Positions 16,563 to 25,407 of a DNA stretch of 61,959 bases are shown here, piece after piece. Under the pieces are notes generated by a model. The model saw only the letters and a program-made list of their open reading frames with translations, made no database searches and was not told the origin of the DNA. The translations under genes were made by a program, and so were the position numbers. Location: positions 1 through 61,959 of the forward strand of contig JANXLY010000256.1 of the NCBI GenBank assembly GCA_025354885.1, given 5' to 3'. Every line of letters starts with the position of its first letter. The first letter of the stretch is position 1. The DNA is from Acidobacteriota bacterium (GTDB lineage: Bacteria; Acidobacteriota; Terriglobia; Bryobacterales; Bryobacteraceae).

Positions 16563-17800
16563 ACATTCTCCGCCGACTGATCGCCTACTCGGAAAAGGTG
16601 TTTCGGTTCTCGACCGAACTCATCGTCGGCGTTACCGACCGGAGATTAGAGCCGCGCATTTCCACGGCCACGGTCGCGAAGTCGGCGGCTGTCATGTTCT
16701 GGGCCAGAATGGGAAGCCTGAACGCTTTGGAGATGTCCTGCCAATCCCGATTCTGGAAGCAGTGGCTCGGCGGTCCGCTGCCCAGCGCCGATACCATGGG
16801 AACCGTCCATTCCAAGATGGATGCCAGCACGCTGCGCGATGCGATGCACCAAGTCTACGGACAGCTGAAACGCAACAAAGCATTGCCGGATAACCGGGGC
16901 ATCTCCTTGGCTATCGTGGATGGCCACGAGAGCCATAGCAGCTATCTTCAGCATTGCTCAGGATGTCTGTCGCGGACGATCCATTTTCCCGCCGGAGACC
17001 GGATCCAGTATTACCATCGGCAGGTGACGCTGCTGCTGGTGACTGGCGCACCGGCCAACCGTGAACCGTTGCGGATCCCGTTGGATCACGAACCGCAACT
17101 GGCCGGGGAAGATGAAGTCGCCACGGCCAAACGTTTGTTGGCACGGGTGATTGATCGCTATCCGCGGGCATTCGATGTAGTGCTGGCCGATGCGCTTTAC
17201 GCCCGCGCGGACTTCTTCAACTTCTTGCTCGACCGCAACAAACACGCGCTGGTGGTATTGAAGGACGAACGCCGTAATTTGTATCAAGATGTAGCCGGGC
17301 TTTTCACTGCCGTGTCGCCGGTGCAGGGAAGCTTCCGTTCGCGCGATTGCCTATGGTGGGATTTTCCCGACCTGCGGTCCTGGCCGGAGGTGAAGACCCC
17401 CGTCCGTGTCATCCGCTCGGTGGAGACCCGTTCCATCAAGCGCCAACTCGATCATAAACGAGAGACCCTCACCAGCGATTGGGTCTGGGTGACCACGGTC
17501 CCCTCCGGCTTGGCCACCGTCAAACGTTGCGTCGAGTTCGGACACCAGCGATGGGACATCGAAAATCACGGGTTTAACGAGTTAGTCAATGGTTGGCACG
17601 CTGACCATGTGTTGAAACATGATCCTGTAGCCATCGAGTGCTTCTTACTCCTGGCGTTTCTAACGCTAACCCTCTACCATGCCTTCGTTTCTCTGAACCT
17701 TAAGCCATCCATCCGCAAGAACAAATCCGAAGAACATTGGGTGAACCTGATGGCGGCCGAAATCTATGGCGCCTTGAATCCCAGCGCGATGTCGCCCTGA
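16532..17800 (+). CDS. DDE transposase, IS4-like superfamily
   Basis: 422 residues from a GTG at 16532. The probable catalytic triad is Asp in [11 protein letters not shown] (about 126-136), Asp in [13 protein letters not shown] (about 210), and Glu in the C-terminal [13 protein letters not shown] block (about 345-357), which resembles the IS4 Y-(2)-R-(3)-E-(6)-K signature with the N-terminal Tyr replaced. The exact subfamily is not recognised. Frame intact. The DUF6788-like ORF precedes it. Confidence 0.8.
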   Translation: METLPGKEGLNILRRLIAYSEKVFRFSTELIVGVTDRRLEPRISTATVAKSAAVMFWARMGSLNALEMSCQSRFWKQWLGGPLPSADTMGTVHSKMDASTLRDAMHQVYGQLKRNKALPDNRGISLAIVDGHESHSSYLQHCSGCLSRTIHFPAGDRIQYYHRQVTLLLVTGAPANREPLRIPLDHEPQLAGEDEVATAKRLLARVIDRYPRAFDVVLADALYARADFFNFLLDRNKHALVVLKDERRNLYQDVAGLFTAVSPVQGSFRSRDCLWWDFPDLRSWPEVKTPVRVIRSVETRSIKRQLDHKRETLTSDWVWVTTVPSGLATVKRCVEFGHQRWDIENHGFNELVNGWHADHVLKHDPVAIECFLLLAFLTLTLYHAFVSLNLKPSIRKNKSEEHWVNLMAAEIYGALNPSAMSP

Positions 17801-18032
17801 GTGTCGTGATCGGCGTTTCACTGACCGGACAGATCGCAATTCCTTCAGCCTGCCGAAGAGCAGAGGCCTTGGAAGGACTATGTCCAGTTTCCTCTTTTCC
17901 GCATCTCGTAGACCAAAAACACCCAACGCGACTCTGCTGCTCCCCTCGCAAATCCTCCATCCCACCACTTTCACAGGAGTTGCGCACAGCTTTACGGTTG
18001 GTTGCGGAATCGCTGACACCTAGTACCCGGGG

Positions 18033-18062
18033 TTGACACCCTACGTCGTCCATTGCTAGCCT
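18033..18062 (+). promoter_or_regulatory. candidate promoter of the M23 peptidase gene
   Basis: TTGACA at 18033-18038 and TAGCCT at 18057-18062 are separated by 18 bp. The leader that follows has a small hairpin CCCGG(7)CCGGG at 18086-18102. The rest of 17801-18175 holds only the tentative IS end and no gene I can support. Confidence 0.5.
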
Positions 18063-18175
18063 AAGGTGTAGTCAAGTTGTAAAGACCCGGCGTTAGACCG
18101 GGATTGATTGTTTGCGGGTTTCCGTCCTCAATGCCGTTCCGGAGGGGTCGCTGCTCGCCCATTTGGTCCTATCAA

Positions 18176-19096
18176 ATGCAGCAGCCTTACTTCATTCTCG
18201 TTGTCGCGCATTCTCTGCACGGTCGTCTACGACGCATTCATGTGCCGTACAGTGTTCTCTACGGAGTGCTTGCGCTCGCATTGCTGGGCACGGTCAGCCT
18301 GGCCGGTGTAGCAGCTTCCTACGCCCGCATGCTCTGGAAAGTCAGCAATTACAACACTTTGAGGGCCGAGATCGACACGATCCGCACTCGCTACCTCCGC
18401 CTACAAAAAGAAAATGACGCCGGCAAACAGCAATTGGCCACTCTTCAGGTCCTTGCCAGTGAAATCACCATTGCTTACGGCATCAAACGGGAGCTTGAAG
18501 CCAAAGAGCCACTCAGCCTCGAAGCCAAACTCACTCCCACCCTCCACGATTCCATCGAAGACTACAACTTTCTCCGCAACACCACGTTCGCTTCCACTTT
18601 CCGCAACACTTTCAACACCTCCAGCCCTATTAGGCCCCGTAACATGCTCGAAGACCGGCCCAGTCTATGGCCAGTCCAGGGCCACCTGACCAGTTTCTTT
18701 GGGCAGCGTCTGGACCCGTTCAACGGCCATGGCACCTTCCATTCCGGAATCGACATCTCTGTACCAATCGGCACTCCAGTCCTCTCTACCGCTGGTGGCC
18801 AAGTGAAGTTTGCGGACAACTATGCAGGCTACGGACGCCTGATCGTCCTCGATCACGGAAACGGCATCGAGACCTACTATGGCCATTTGTCCCGCTACAA
18901 CGTGATTCCCGGCCAGCGAATCGCCCGGGGAGAGATCGTAGCCTGGTCTGGAAAGACGGGCCGCGTTACATCTCCGCATGTGCATTATGAAGTGCGCATG
19001 ACTGGCTCTCCAGTCAATCCTTACCCCTACCTGAAATCGCAAACGGTACTCGCCGATGCGAAAAAAACAGAAAATCGTCGCGACCTTCCCTTCTAG
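18176..19096 (+). CDS. membrane-anchored M23 (LytM) peptidase
   Basis: 306 residues from the ATG at 18176 (MQQPYFILVV); upstream in-frame starts at 18104 and 18131 add an unlikely leader. One membrane helix at about 26-48 is followed by a coiled coil (RAEIDTIRTRYLRLQKEND, about 64-85). The C-terminal LytM domain has the zinc ligands H and D in FHSGIDIS and H in HVHYEV, with GYGRLIVLDHGNG and YYGHLS between. It would cut or regulate cutting of peptidoglycan cross-bridges. Coiled-coil plus LytM resembles EnvC/DipM-type factors, but here the zinc site is complete. Confidence 0.88.
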   Translation: MQQPYFILVVAHSLHGRLRRIHVPYSVLYGVLALALLGTVSLAGVAASYARMLWKVSNYNTLRAEIDTIRTRYLRLQKENDAGKQQLATLQVLASEITIAYGIKRELEAKEPLSLEAKLTPTLHDSIEDYNFLRNTTFASTFRNTFNTSSPIRPRNMLEDRPSLWPVQGHLTSFFGQRLDPFNGHGTFHSGIDISVPIGTPVLSTAGGQVKFADNYAGYGRLIVLDHGNGIETYYGHLSRYNVIPGQRIARGEIVAWSGKTGRVTSPHVHYEVRMTGSPVNPYPYLKSQTVLADAKKTENRRDLPF

Positions 19097-19123
19097 AATT
19101 AAAGTTTTGATAAACTCAAGAGC

Positions 19124-20170
19124 GTGCGATCTACGATTCTCCGTCTCCTCCTAGCGACCTCCAGTTTGGCCTTGTTAGCTACTGCTTACATGCGCATGAC
19201 CGTCCAACATCAAATGTCCGATGCTGGCAATGCTTTTCTCGCCTCTCTTACTGACGAGCAAAGAGCAAAAGCCACCTTCCAGTTTGAAGACGAGGAAAGA
19301 TACTTTTTCCACTTCATCCCGGCCGAAGATGTAGCCAAGCGCTATGGACGTCCCCGGAAGGGCGTAACGTTTATTGAAATGAATGCCCCGCAGCGGCACC
19401 TCGCTCAGGCATTGATTGCTGGCGGCTTGTCGCAACAGGGTGCCGTGAAGGCCAACACCATCATGAGCCTCGATGACGTGCTGCGGATTCTTGAAAAAGA
19501 CACCGTCAATCGCCGTAATTCCGACAAGTACTTTATCTCGGTGTTCGGCACCCCCTCAGAGACCGGCACCTGGGGCTTCCGCTTTGAAGGCCACCACATC
19601 AGCCTGCACTTCTCGTTCGTCAACGGCAAAGCCGCCATCAGCCCCACCTTCTTCGGGTCAAACCCTGCCGAAGTGAAAGAGGGACCGCGCAAGGGTCTCC
19701 GTGCTCTCGCTCGCGAAGAAGATCTTGGCCGTGAGCTCGTAACGGCTCTGACGCCAGAGCAGATGAAGGTCGCGCTGGTGAACGAAAAGGCACCGGACGA
19801 CATCCTCACTTCCGCTGATCGAGTTGCCGCCCTAAAAGGCCAGCCCAATGGTCTGCCCGCGACAAAGTTGAATGCAAAGCAGAAGGAAATGTTGAAGGCC
19901 CTGGTCGAAGAGTATGCCAACAACTTCCCCGAAGAATTAGCCTCTGCCCGCAAGGCACAGTTCGCCAAACTTGCGAATCAAACCTACTTCGCCTGGGCAG
20001 GTGTAACGGCCAAAGGGGGCCCCCACTACTATCGCGTTTCAACCCCTGAATACCTGATCGAATACGACTGCACCCAGAATGGTGCCAATCACATCCACGC
20101 CATGTGGCGCGACCTTAAGAACGACTGGGGTCAGGATTTGCTCAAGGACCACATCAAGGCCGCTCACTAA
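19124..20170 (+). CDS. secreted DUF3500 family protein
   Basis: 348 residues from a GTG at 19124, 27 bp after the M23 gene. An N-terminal hydrophobic segment (about 5-22) suggests export. Diagnostic features of DUF3500 are FLASLTDEQRAKATFQFEDEERYFFHFIP-type opening, DKYFISVFGTP then TWGFRFEGHHISLHFSF in the middle, and TPEYLIEYDCTQNGANHIHAMWRD at the end (landmarks). The family has no assigned reaction; clustered His and Asp/Glu suggest a hydrolase or metal site, which is inference. Confidence 0.83.
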   Translation: MRSTILRLLLATSSLALLATAYMRMTVQHQMSDAGNAFLASLTDEQRAKATFQFEDEERYFFHFIPAEDVAKRYGRPRKGVTFIEMNAPQRHLAQALIAGGLSQQGAVKANTIMSLDDVLRILEKDTVNRRNSDKYFISVFGTPSETGTWGFRFEGHHISLHFSFVNGKAAISPTFFGSNPAEVKEGPRKGLRALAREEDLGRELVTALTPEQMKVALVNEKAPDDILTSADRVAALKGQPNGLPATKLNAKQKEMLKALVEEYANNFPEELASARKAQFAKLANQTYFAWAGVTAKGGPHYYRVSTPEYLIEYDCTQNGANHIHAMWRDLKNDWGQDLLKDHIKAAH

Positions 20171-21345
20171 GCGCGCAAGCTGGCAACCAGACGTTCCCAG
20201 CGATTGCCTGCGAGTTCGATCTCTGTGAAGTCGTAAGACCCTTCGCGAACTCGAATTCCAGGTGCTTCGATGAAGCGATTTGCCATCTCAACCACGCTGG
20301 GGTTGTACTCGCATAGAGGGCAATTCGGGATTGCCGCTGCGCATTCAATCGCTGCGTTCAACTGCGGCGGCAGTGCAATCGAAATATGAGGAACAATCGC
20401 GATGCCGGCACTTTTCGCAAGCTTCGACAGAGCCAGCGTTTCTGTAATTCCGCTCCGCCCCAGATCGGGCTGCCAATAGCTCAGGATCTCTTTCTCGAAA
20501 AATGGCATAGCCTCATGCGTCGTGCGGTAGCTCTCGCCTAACGCAAGACGCACTCCGCTTTCATTTACCAGTTCCACGTGCCCGGCAAGGTCCTCTGGCG
20601 GCAGTGGGCATTCCAGCCACAAAACACGCCGCTCGGCCAACTCCTGCGCACATTCCACTGCACGGTCCGCAGGCAGATGCCAGAGCGCATCTATCGCAAC
20701 TTCAATCCCGTCGAATTCTTCCTGCATGCGATCTATCTGCTCGAGCATCAGATCCCAGTCGCTATCAAAATAGAGCTTGAAAGTTCTGAAGCCATCGTCA
20801 TAGTAATCGCGCGTAAAGGCGAGGCGATCTTCTACCGTCCGGCCGGGGGTACCGCTGACATACGCAGGCACACGCTGCTTCGGAGCAGGCGCAAGCAAAT
20901 TGCGCAGTGGCTCGCCATGCAATTGAGAAGCAAGATGCCAGAGTGCAAGATCAACTCCGGCCATGGCATCCAGCATAAATCCGCCCGTCTGCCCGCGCAC
21001 TCGCATCGTGGAATACATGCGCTGCCAGAGCTTCGCAATGCATTCCGCAGTTGGCTCAAACGCTTCGCCCTCTAGTGCCACCGTAAGCAGGCTCCGCACA
21101 ATCTGCGCCGCAACTTCAGGTGCCAGAGGTGCCTGCGCTTCTCCCCACCCAACTCGCCCGTCACTCAGAGTCACACTCACAAGACAAGTTTCAAACTCGC
21201 TGCTGTACAACGCCGGATAGTGCGCGCTCCAACGATAATTTCCAACGCCCGCTTCAAGCCGATGCGGGCTTCCAGCGCTGCCTTCGGCCTTGCCGTGATC
21301 CCGAGGCAGTTTCACCGCAAATGCTTCCACTCGTGCAATCTTCAT
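20167..21345 (-). CDS. enolase-superfamily sugar-acid dehydratase or racemase (MR/MLE group)
   Basis: 392 residues. The N-terminal capping domain is followed by the barrel with metal ligands Asp in VAIDALWHL, Glu in LECPLPPED and Glu in LALGESYRT. A general base Lys sits in RTFKLYFD (single Lys, not the KxK of MLE) and the His base in VPHISIALPP, the mandelate-racemase/dehydratase pattern. With the neighbouring MFS transporter, DapA-like lyase and GntR regulator it probably dehydrates a sugar acid. It is divergent from the regulator gene. Confidence 0.82.
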   Translation of the reverse strand: MKIARVEAFAVKLPRDHGKAEGSAGSPHRLEAGVGNYRWSAHYPALYSSEFETCLVSVTLSDGRVGWGEAQAPLAPEVAAQIVRSLLTVALEGEAFEPTAECIAKLWQRMYSTMRVRGQTGGFMLDAMAGVDLALWHLASQLHGEPLRNLLAPAPKQRVPAYVSGTPGRTVEDRLAFTRDYYDDGFRTFKLYFDSDWDLMLEQIDRMQEEFDGIEVAIDALWHLPADRAVECAQELAERRVLWLECPLPPEDLAGHVELVNESGVRLALGESYRTTHEAMPFFEKEILSYWQPDLGRSGITETLALSKLAKSAGIAIVPHISIALPPQLNAAIECAAAIPNCPLCEYNPSVVEMANRFIEAPGIRVREGSYDFTEIELAGNRWERLVASLRA

Positions 21346-21490
21346 GCATCACCAGCAGATCAGCTTCGACGCCGTTTGTCCAACGCGAACTGCGTTTAAA
21401 AAATTTCTGGCGCTGCCAGCCGACAAAACGATAGAATTCAATGTGCAAATCATGAGCAATCACCCTAAACGAAAATTATTTCAGATTTTT

Positions 21491-21501
21491 GATAGGCTAT
21501 C
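21491..21501. promoter_or_regulatory. perfect 11-bp palindrome, possible GntR operator
   Basis: GATAGGCTATC lies 3 bp before the ATG of the GntR gene, in the 159-bp divergent gap with the dehydratase gene. Position suggests autoregulation; inferred. Confidence 0.35.
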
Positions 21502-21504
21502 TAC

Positions 21505-22239
21505 ATGGCTCTAGTCCCTCTGAAGAAAAAACGTGCGACTGACGAAGTTTACGAATCCTTGCGCGCAGCTATTCTAGCTCGGGATTTTGTGCCAGGTCAG
21601 CGACTGTTGGCCGATGAGCTGGGCGAACAACTGGGAGTAAGCCTTACCCCGATCCGACACGCGATGCAGCAGTTGGCCGTCGAAGGTCTTGTCGAAATTT
21701 ATCCGCGCTCAGGCACCTACGTTGCTTCTATTTCAGCTGAAGACCTGGCCGAGACATTCGAGATCCGCCTGACGCTGGAAATTCTTGCCGGCAAGAAGGC
21801 GGTCGCAAACTGGAACGAAGACGCCAGACAAACGATGGAAGCCTTGTTGAAATCCCTCGCCAAACCCGTCCGCAACGAAGAGGGCATGAAACAGCATGAG
21901 GCTCTCAATCTGGATTTCCACTTCGCTTTGTTCGATGTTGCCGGCTCACGTAAATTGCGCGACCTGTATTCGAGCCTCAACGCCCACATCCAGATTGCGC
22001 GCATTCACGCGACCGAAGGCCCGGGCTTTCCCGCCCTGCGCGCCAGGCTTGCACAGGACGAACAGGAACACGAAGCCATTCTCGCAGCACTCCAGAAACG
22101 CTCATTTCCGGAGTTGGAGCTTGCTCTCCGCGCTCACATTCTCCGCGCGCAGGACAGCCTAATCAAGGCCGTCGGCGCGCGCGAGGCGCAACTCGCTGCG
22201 GACAAGCCCGCGAAAGACGAGAAACGCAAGCGGGTGTAG
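21505..22239 (+). CDS. GntR/FadR-family transcriptional regulator
   Basis: 244 residues. The winged helix occupies about 10-75 (KRATDEVYESLRAAI, GQRLLADELGEQLGVSLTPIRHAMQQL as landmarks) and the all-helical FCD ligand domain about 80-225, with Asp in NLDFHFALFD and His residues in DEQEHEAIL and LRAHILRAQ that typically bind a metal and an organic acid. The ligand is probably the sugar acid handled by the neighbours. Its 3' end overlaps the convergent MFS gene by 81 bp. Confidence 0.88.
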   Translation: MALVPLKKKRATDEVYESLRAAILARDFVPGQRLLADELGEQLGVSLTPIRHAMQQLAVEGLVEIYPRSGTYVASISAEDLAETFEIRLTLEILAGKKAVANWNEDARQTMEALLKSLAKPVRNEEGMKQHEALNLDFHFALFDVAGSRKLRDLYSSLNAHIQIARIHATEGPGFPALRARLAQDEQEHEAILAALQKRSFPELELALRAHILRAQDSLIKAVGAREAQLAADKPAKDEKRKRV

Positions 22240-23394
22240 CACGCCCATAAAAGCGAAGACCCAGAAGTAACCCGAATACTGCACCAGCCAGCCTGTCAGC
22301 GCAGTAAACAGCAGCCCGCCGAGCCCATTTCCAAACGCGAAGACTCCGCTCACGCTACCCACTACGTGTGTTGGATAGAGATCGTTCGTCACCGTTGCAA
22401 GATTCGTCTTCCATGCCATATGTGCGAAGGTCACAATGCAGATCATGGCGATCGCAATCGCACTCGATGGCGTTGTCGCGACGATCAGGCTCACTGGCAT
22501 AACCAACGCCGCTGGCAGCATGACGGCCGTTCGGGCAGAGAGTGTCTTCCAGCCTTTCGCAATCAGGCGACCGCTCATCCAGCCGCCGAACATTGCGCCC
22601 AGATCTGCGCTCAGATAGGGCATCCACGCAACCGTCGCCATCTCTTGGAGCGTGAAGCCCCGCGCATCCACGAGGTATTTAGGCAACCAGAAAAGATAGA
22701 ACCACCACACTGGGTCACTCAAGAATCTCGATCCCATGAGACCAAAACTCTGCGGCAGTTTCAGATAATCGCGCCACAGAATTGCGGCCGGTAGGGGAAG
22801 CGGTTGATCCTGTTGCGGTTGCAGTGGCCTGTACACCAGCCACCAGGGCACAATCCAAACCAGACCGAGCGCGCCACAGATTACAAAGGCTCCGCGCCAG
22901 CTCAACTGCGAATAGAGCCAGGTCACGAGAAACGGTGCAATCATCGCACCAACACTCGAACCCGCATTCAACAGGCCGTTCACCAGCGCCCGTTCCTGCT
23001 TGACATAACATTCGCTGATCGATCGGAAGCCGGCCATGAAGTTTCCCGGCTCGCCAAGGCCCAACAGGAAGCGGAAGGCCCCAAGGCCCCAGGCGTTCGT
23101 TGCAAACGCATGCAGCGCATTGGCAACACTCCACCAGCCCATGAAGAAAGTCAAACTGAACTTTGCGCCCCAACGATCCACCAGCAGTCCGCTGCCGAGA
23201 TACATCACCGTATAAGCGGCCTGAAAGGCGTTCAGAATATTCGCATACCCTGTGGGGCTGAGATTCAATTCCTTGGTGATCACCGGTGCGAGCACACTCA
23301 GGCACTGCCGGTCGATGTAGTTGATAATCACCGACAGAAACAGAAGCGTGGCGATCCACCAGCGGATGTGCATCAGATCCTCTCGCGAAGGCAT
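22159..23394 (-). CDS. MFS transporter, anion:cation symporter (hexuronate/aldonate) type
   Basis: 411 residues, twelve predicted helices. The ACS-family opening INYIDRQCLSVLAPVI (about 24-39), the motif A-like LVDRWGAK and RFLLGLGEPGNFMAGFRSISE are typical of ExuT/GudP-like carriers that import sugar acids with protons. The gene overlaps the DapA-like gene by 22 bp upstream, so both are one operon. A 22-residue extra C-terminus overlaps the regulator on the other strand. Confidence 0.88.
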   Translation of the reverse strand: MPSREDLMHIRWWIATLLFLSVIINYIDRQCLSVLAPVITKELNLSPTGYANILNAFQAAYTVMYLGSGLLVDRWGAKFSLTFFMGWWSVANALHAFATNAWGLGAFRFLLGLGEPGNFMAGFRSISECYVKQERALVNGLLNAGSSVGAMIAPFLVTWLYSQLSWRGAFVICGALGLVWIVPWWLVYRPLQPQQDQPLPLPAAILWRDYLKLPQSFGLMGSRFLSDPVWWFYLFWLPKYLVDARGFTLQEMATVAWMPYLSADLGAMFGGWMSGRLIAKGWKTLSARTAVMLPAALVMPVSLIVATTPSSAIAIAMICIVTFAHMAWKTNLATVTNDLYPTHVVGSVSGVFAFGNGLGGLLFTALTGWLVQYSGYFWVFAFMGVLHPLAFLVFRGLVRSELRLARADGLD

Positions 23395-24248
23395 TTCAGC
23401 TCAGCCAGACTCAATGCATCCAGCGATGCAGTAGGATGGCGAACCGCGGCAGAGGCAATCACCCCAGCCGCAACCAGGTTGTGTTTCATCGCGCTCACTC
23501 CCATGCCCGGCTGCAGTTCAAAGCGGAGCAGCGGCAGAATTCGCGTGAAGATATCCCATGCTGTGGATTTATCGCCGCGCTCGATCGCATTCCAGATTTC
23601 AACTAGAGGACGGATGCAGTCACTGCCTGGCATCGTACCGCGCGCCCCACGTTCGGTCTCTTCAATAAAGAACTGCGCATTCAGCCCACCAAAGAGTGTC
23701 AGCGCGCCGCCTGCCGCCTTCACGGTTTGCGTGATCTTGGGCGCGGTTGGTGGCGCTTCGATTTTTGCCAGTTTCACCTGTTCGATTTCTCGTGCCATGC
23801 GGGCGAGCAACGCGGGCGGCATCGTCACCTGGGTCAGAAGCGGAGCATCCTGCACCATGATCGGAATCCGAGCAGCATTGCTGATTTCGTTGAAGTAATG
23901 CATCAGGCCGTCGCCATCGGTCTTGAGAAAGAAGGGCGGCAACACCATCAGGGCATCGGCACCAAGTCCGGCCAGTTGCTTGCTGAGCTCAACAGCACTG
24001 CGTGTTCCGGTTGCACCGCTTGACGCTACAAGCGGTACACGCCCACCCACATGCTTCGCGATGGCCCTCATCAAATCAACGCGCTCCGATGCCTCTAACG
24101 CATAACCTTCGCTCGCATTGCCAAACAGCCCGAGGCCGTGTGCGCCCTGTTCGAGGAGAAAATCAATGAGCTTCAACTGGCTCGCGATGTCGAGGGAGCC
24201 GTCTTCATAAAATGTAGTAACGAGGATTGGATAGATGCCAGCCAACAT
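23373..24248 (-). CDS. DapA-family lyase/aldolase with altered active site
   Basis: 291 residues. The TIM barrel has GLFGNASEGYALE near 40-52 (GxxGE-type carboxylate loop), the Schiff-base Lys in VKLAKIEAP (about 166) and the GTMPG loop. The Tyr that normally sits in the YN.P strand is replaced: the segment reads VQDAPLLTQ. DHDPS for lysine synthesis is therefore unlikely; a catabolic keto-acid lyase or dehydratase acting after the enolase-type enzyme is more likely. It overlaps the transporter gene start. Confidence 0.82.
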   Translation of the reverse strand: MLAGIYPILVTTFYEDGSLDIASQLKLIDFLLEQGAHGLGLFGNASEGYALEASERVDLMRAIAKHVGGRVPLVASSGATGTRSAVELSKQLAGLGADALMVLPPFFLKTDGDGLMHYFNEISNAARIPIMVQDAPLLTQVTMPPALLARMAREIEQVKLAKIEAPPTAPKITQTVKAAGGALTLFGGLNAQFFIEETERGARGTMPGSDCIRPLVEIWNAIERGDKSTAWDIFTRILPLLRFELQPGMGVSAMKHNLVAAGVIASAAVRHPTASLDALSLAELKCLRERI

Positions 24249-24307
24249 AAGACTAATGATCCTAACACGTGTATCCTGAAGCCTTGGGAAGGCATCGTAT
24301 CCTGTAG

Positions 24308-25399
24308 ATGACTGTGACTCGCCGAAACTTTGCCTTGAGCCTGGCAGCCGCTGCTGTAGCCAAGGGACAATTCACTCCAATCCGGCGCTACCTGGATCCC
24401 TCTACGGAAGCAGAGGTGCTCGCCCTGTCCGATCCCGCAAACGCAAGCTATCTGCCGCATCACTACAACCGTTCTGTCTCTTCACGCAATGGCTTTCTCG
24501 TCTATGCCACAGAAACCACCAACGGATTCCAGGCCTTACGTCTGGACGTCAAGGGGGCTTCGACACGGGTCCTCACCAGTTCAACTGCGATGGAACCAAA
24601 ATCTCTCGCGCTCTCCCCGGACGACAAAACGCTCTATTTCGCCGATGGTGAGCAATTACTCGCTACCTCAATCGGTGGCGGCAAGCCAAGAGAAATCTAC
24701 AAAGCGGCCTCACCGGAGGTTTTCCGGCGTGGCATCTCACTGTCGGAGGACGGCGCAAACATCGTCGTCATCGACAATGGCAGATTGATGCTGATCCCTA
24801 CAGCGGCGTCGGCGGTCAAGGGCAGCACCCGTGTTCTCGGCGAAACGGACAAGACTGCTGGGCTACCCGCAGTTAGCAAATCAGGCAATGTCTTTTTTCG
24901 GGGAGCAAACCAGTCGCTCAATTGGATTGCAACAACACCAGGCGCCAAGGCTAGACGCCTGCCAGTGGAAGGCGAGCTTGGACCGGCCGTGTGGAATCCT
25001 GATGGCCGCAGCATCCTGTATCTCAAGCTGAATCAGGGCAAGGGCATTCCCAATGCACTGTTCGAATTCTCCTTGGACACAAACAAAGAAAGTCTGGTCG
25101 GCAAAACCAGTCAGTTTGTTCATTTTGGCCGCAACGCAGATTCCAGTGTTTTTGTCGGCGCTTCCGGATCAAAGGCGCAGCCGTTCATCCTGATCATGCT
25201 GCGCATCACACGGCGCGAGTTGGCGCTTTGTGAACACAGATCCAGCGATCCTTCGACAGTTGCGCCAGTGTTTTCACCCAATTCGCAGCGTATCTATTTT
25301 CAGTCAGACCGCTTGGGAAAACCCGCTGTCTTTTCGGTTGCGGTCGAAAAACTGGTTGAGAAAACCGAGCAGGAAGATCCGCCCGCCAAAAAGACCTGA
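24308..25399 (+). CDS. Tat-exported beta-propeller protein, oligogalacturonate-lyase-like
   Basis: 363 residues with a Tat signal (VTRRNFALSLAAAAVA). The mature part is a TolB-type propeller: repeated S.DG..I.F/Y strands such as LALSPDDKTLYFAD, ISLSEDGANIVVID, WNPDGRSILYLK and FSPNSQRIYFQSD. The opening YLDPSTEAEVLALSDP resembles oligogalacturonate lyases. That link would fit a sugar-acid cluster, but I cannot place the catalytic His/metal residues with confidence. It starts 59 bp from the divergent DapA-like gene. Confidence 0.7.
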   Translation: MTVTRRNFALSLAAAAVAKGQFTPIRRYLDPSTEAEVLALSDPANASYLPHHYNRSVSSRNGFLVYATETTNGFQALRLDVKGASTRVLTSSTAMEPKSLALSPDDKTLYFADGEQLLATSIGGGKPREIYKAASPEVFRRGISLSEDGANIVVIDNGRLMLIPTAASAVKGSTRVLGETDKTAGLPAVSKSGNVFFRGANQSLNWIATTPGAKARRLPVEGELGPAVWNPDGRSILYLKLNQGKGIPNALFEFSLDTNKESLVGKTSQFVHFGRNADSSVFVGASGSKAQPFILIMLRITRRELALCEHRSSDPSTVAPVFSPNSQRIYFQSDRLGKPAVFSVAVEKLVEKTEQEDPPAKKT

Positions 25400-25407
25400 G
25401 CCTCTGT

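Larger units (their letters stand above)
16087..17990 (+). mobile_element. second insertion sequence, IS4-like DDE type (ends tentative)
   Basis: The left sequence GGGTGCGCAAC begins at 16087, directly after the ISKra4 target repeat; the inverted GTTGCGCAC lies at 17980-17988. Only nine bases match, and no target duplication is visible, so the ends are tentative. Between them lie a DUF6788-like ORF and a DDE transposase in overlapping frames. The left end resembles the ISKra4 terminus in 10 of 11 bases. Confidence 0.5.

Noticed and set aside
16246..16893. Frame of 215 codons over the second IS
   Set aside because: Another reading frame of the DUF6788 and transposase ORFs, with no motif.
18086..18110. 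CCCGG-CCGGG hairpin as a terminator
   Set aside because: Five-bp stem and no T run; more likely a leader structure of the M23 transcript.
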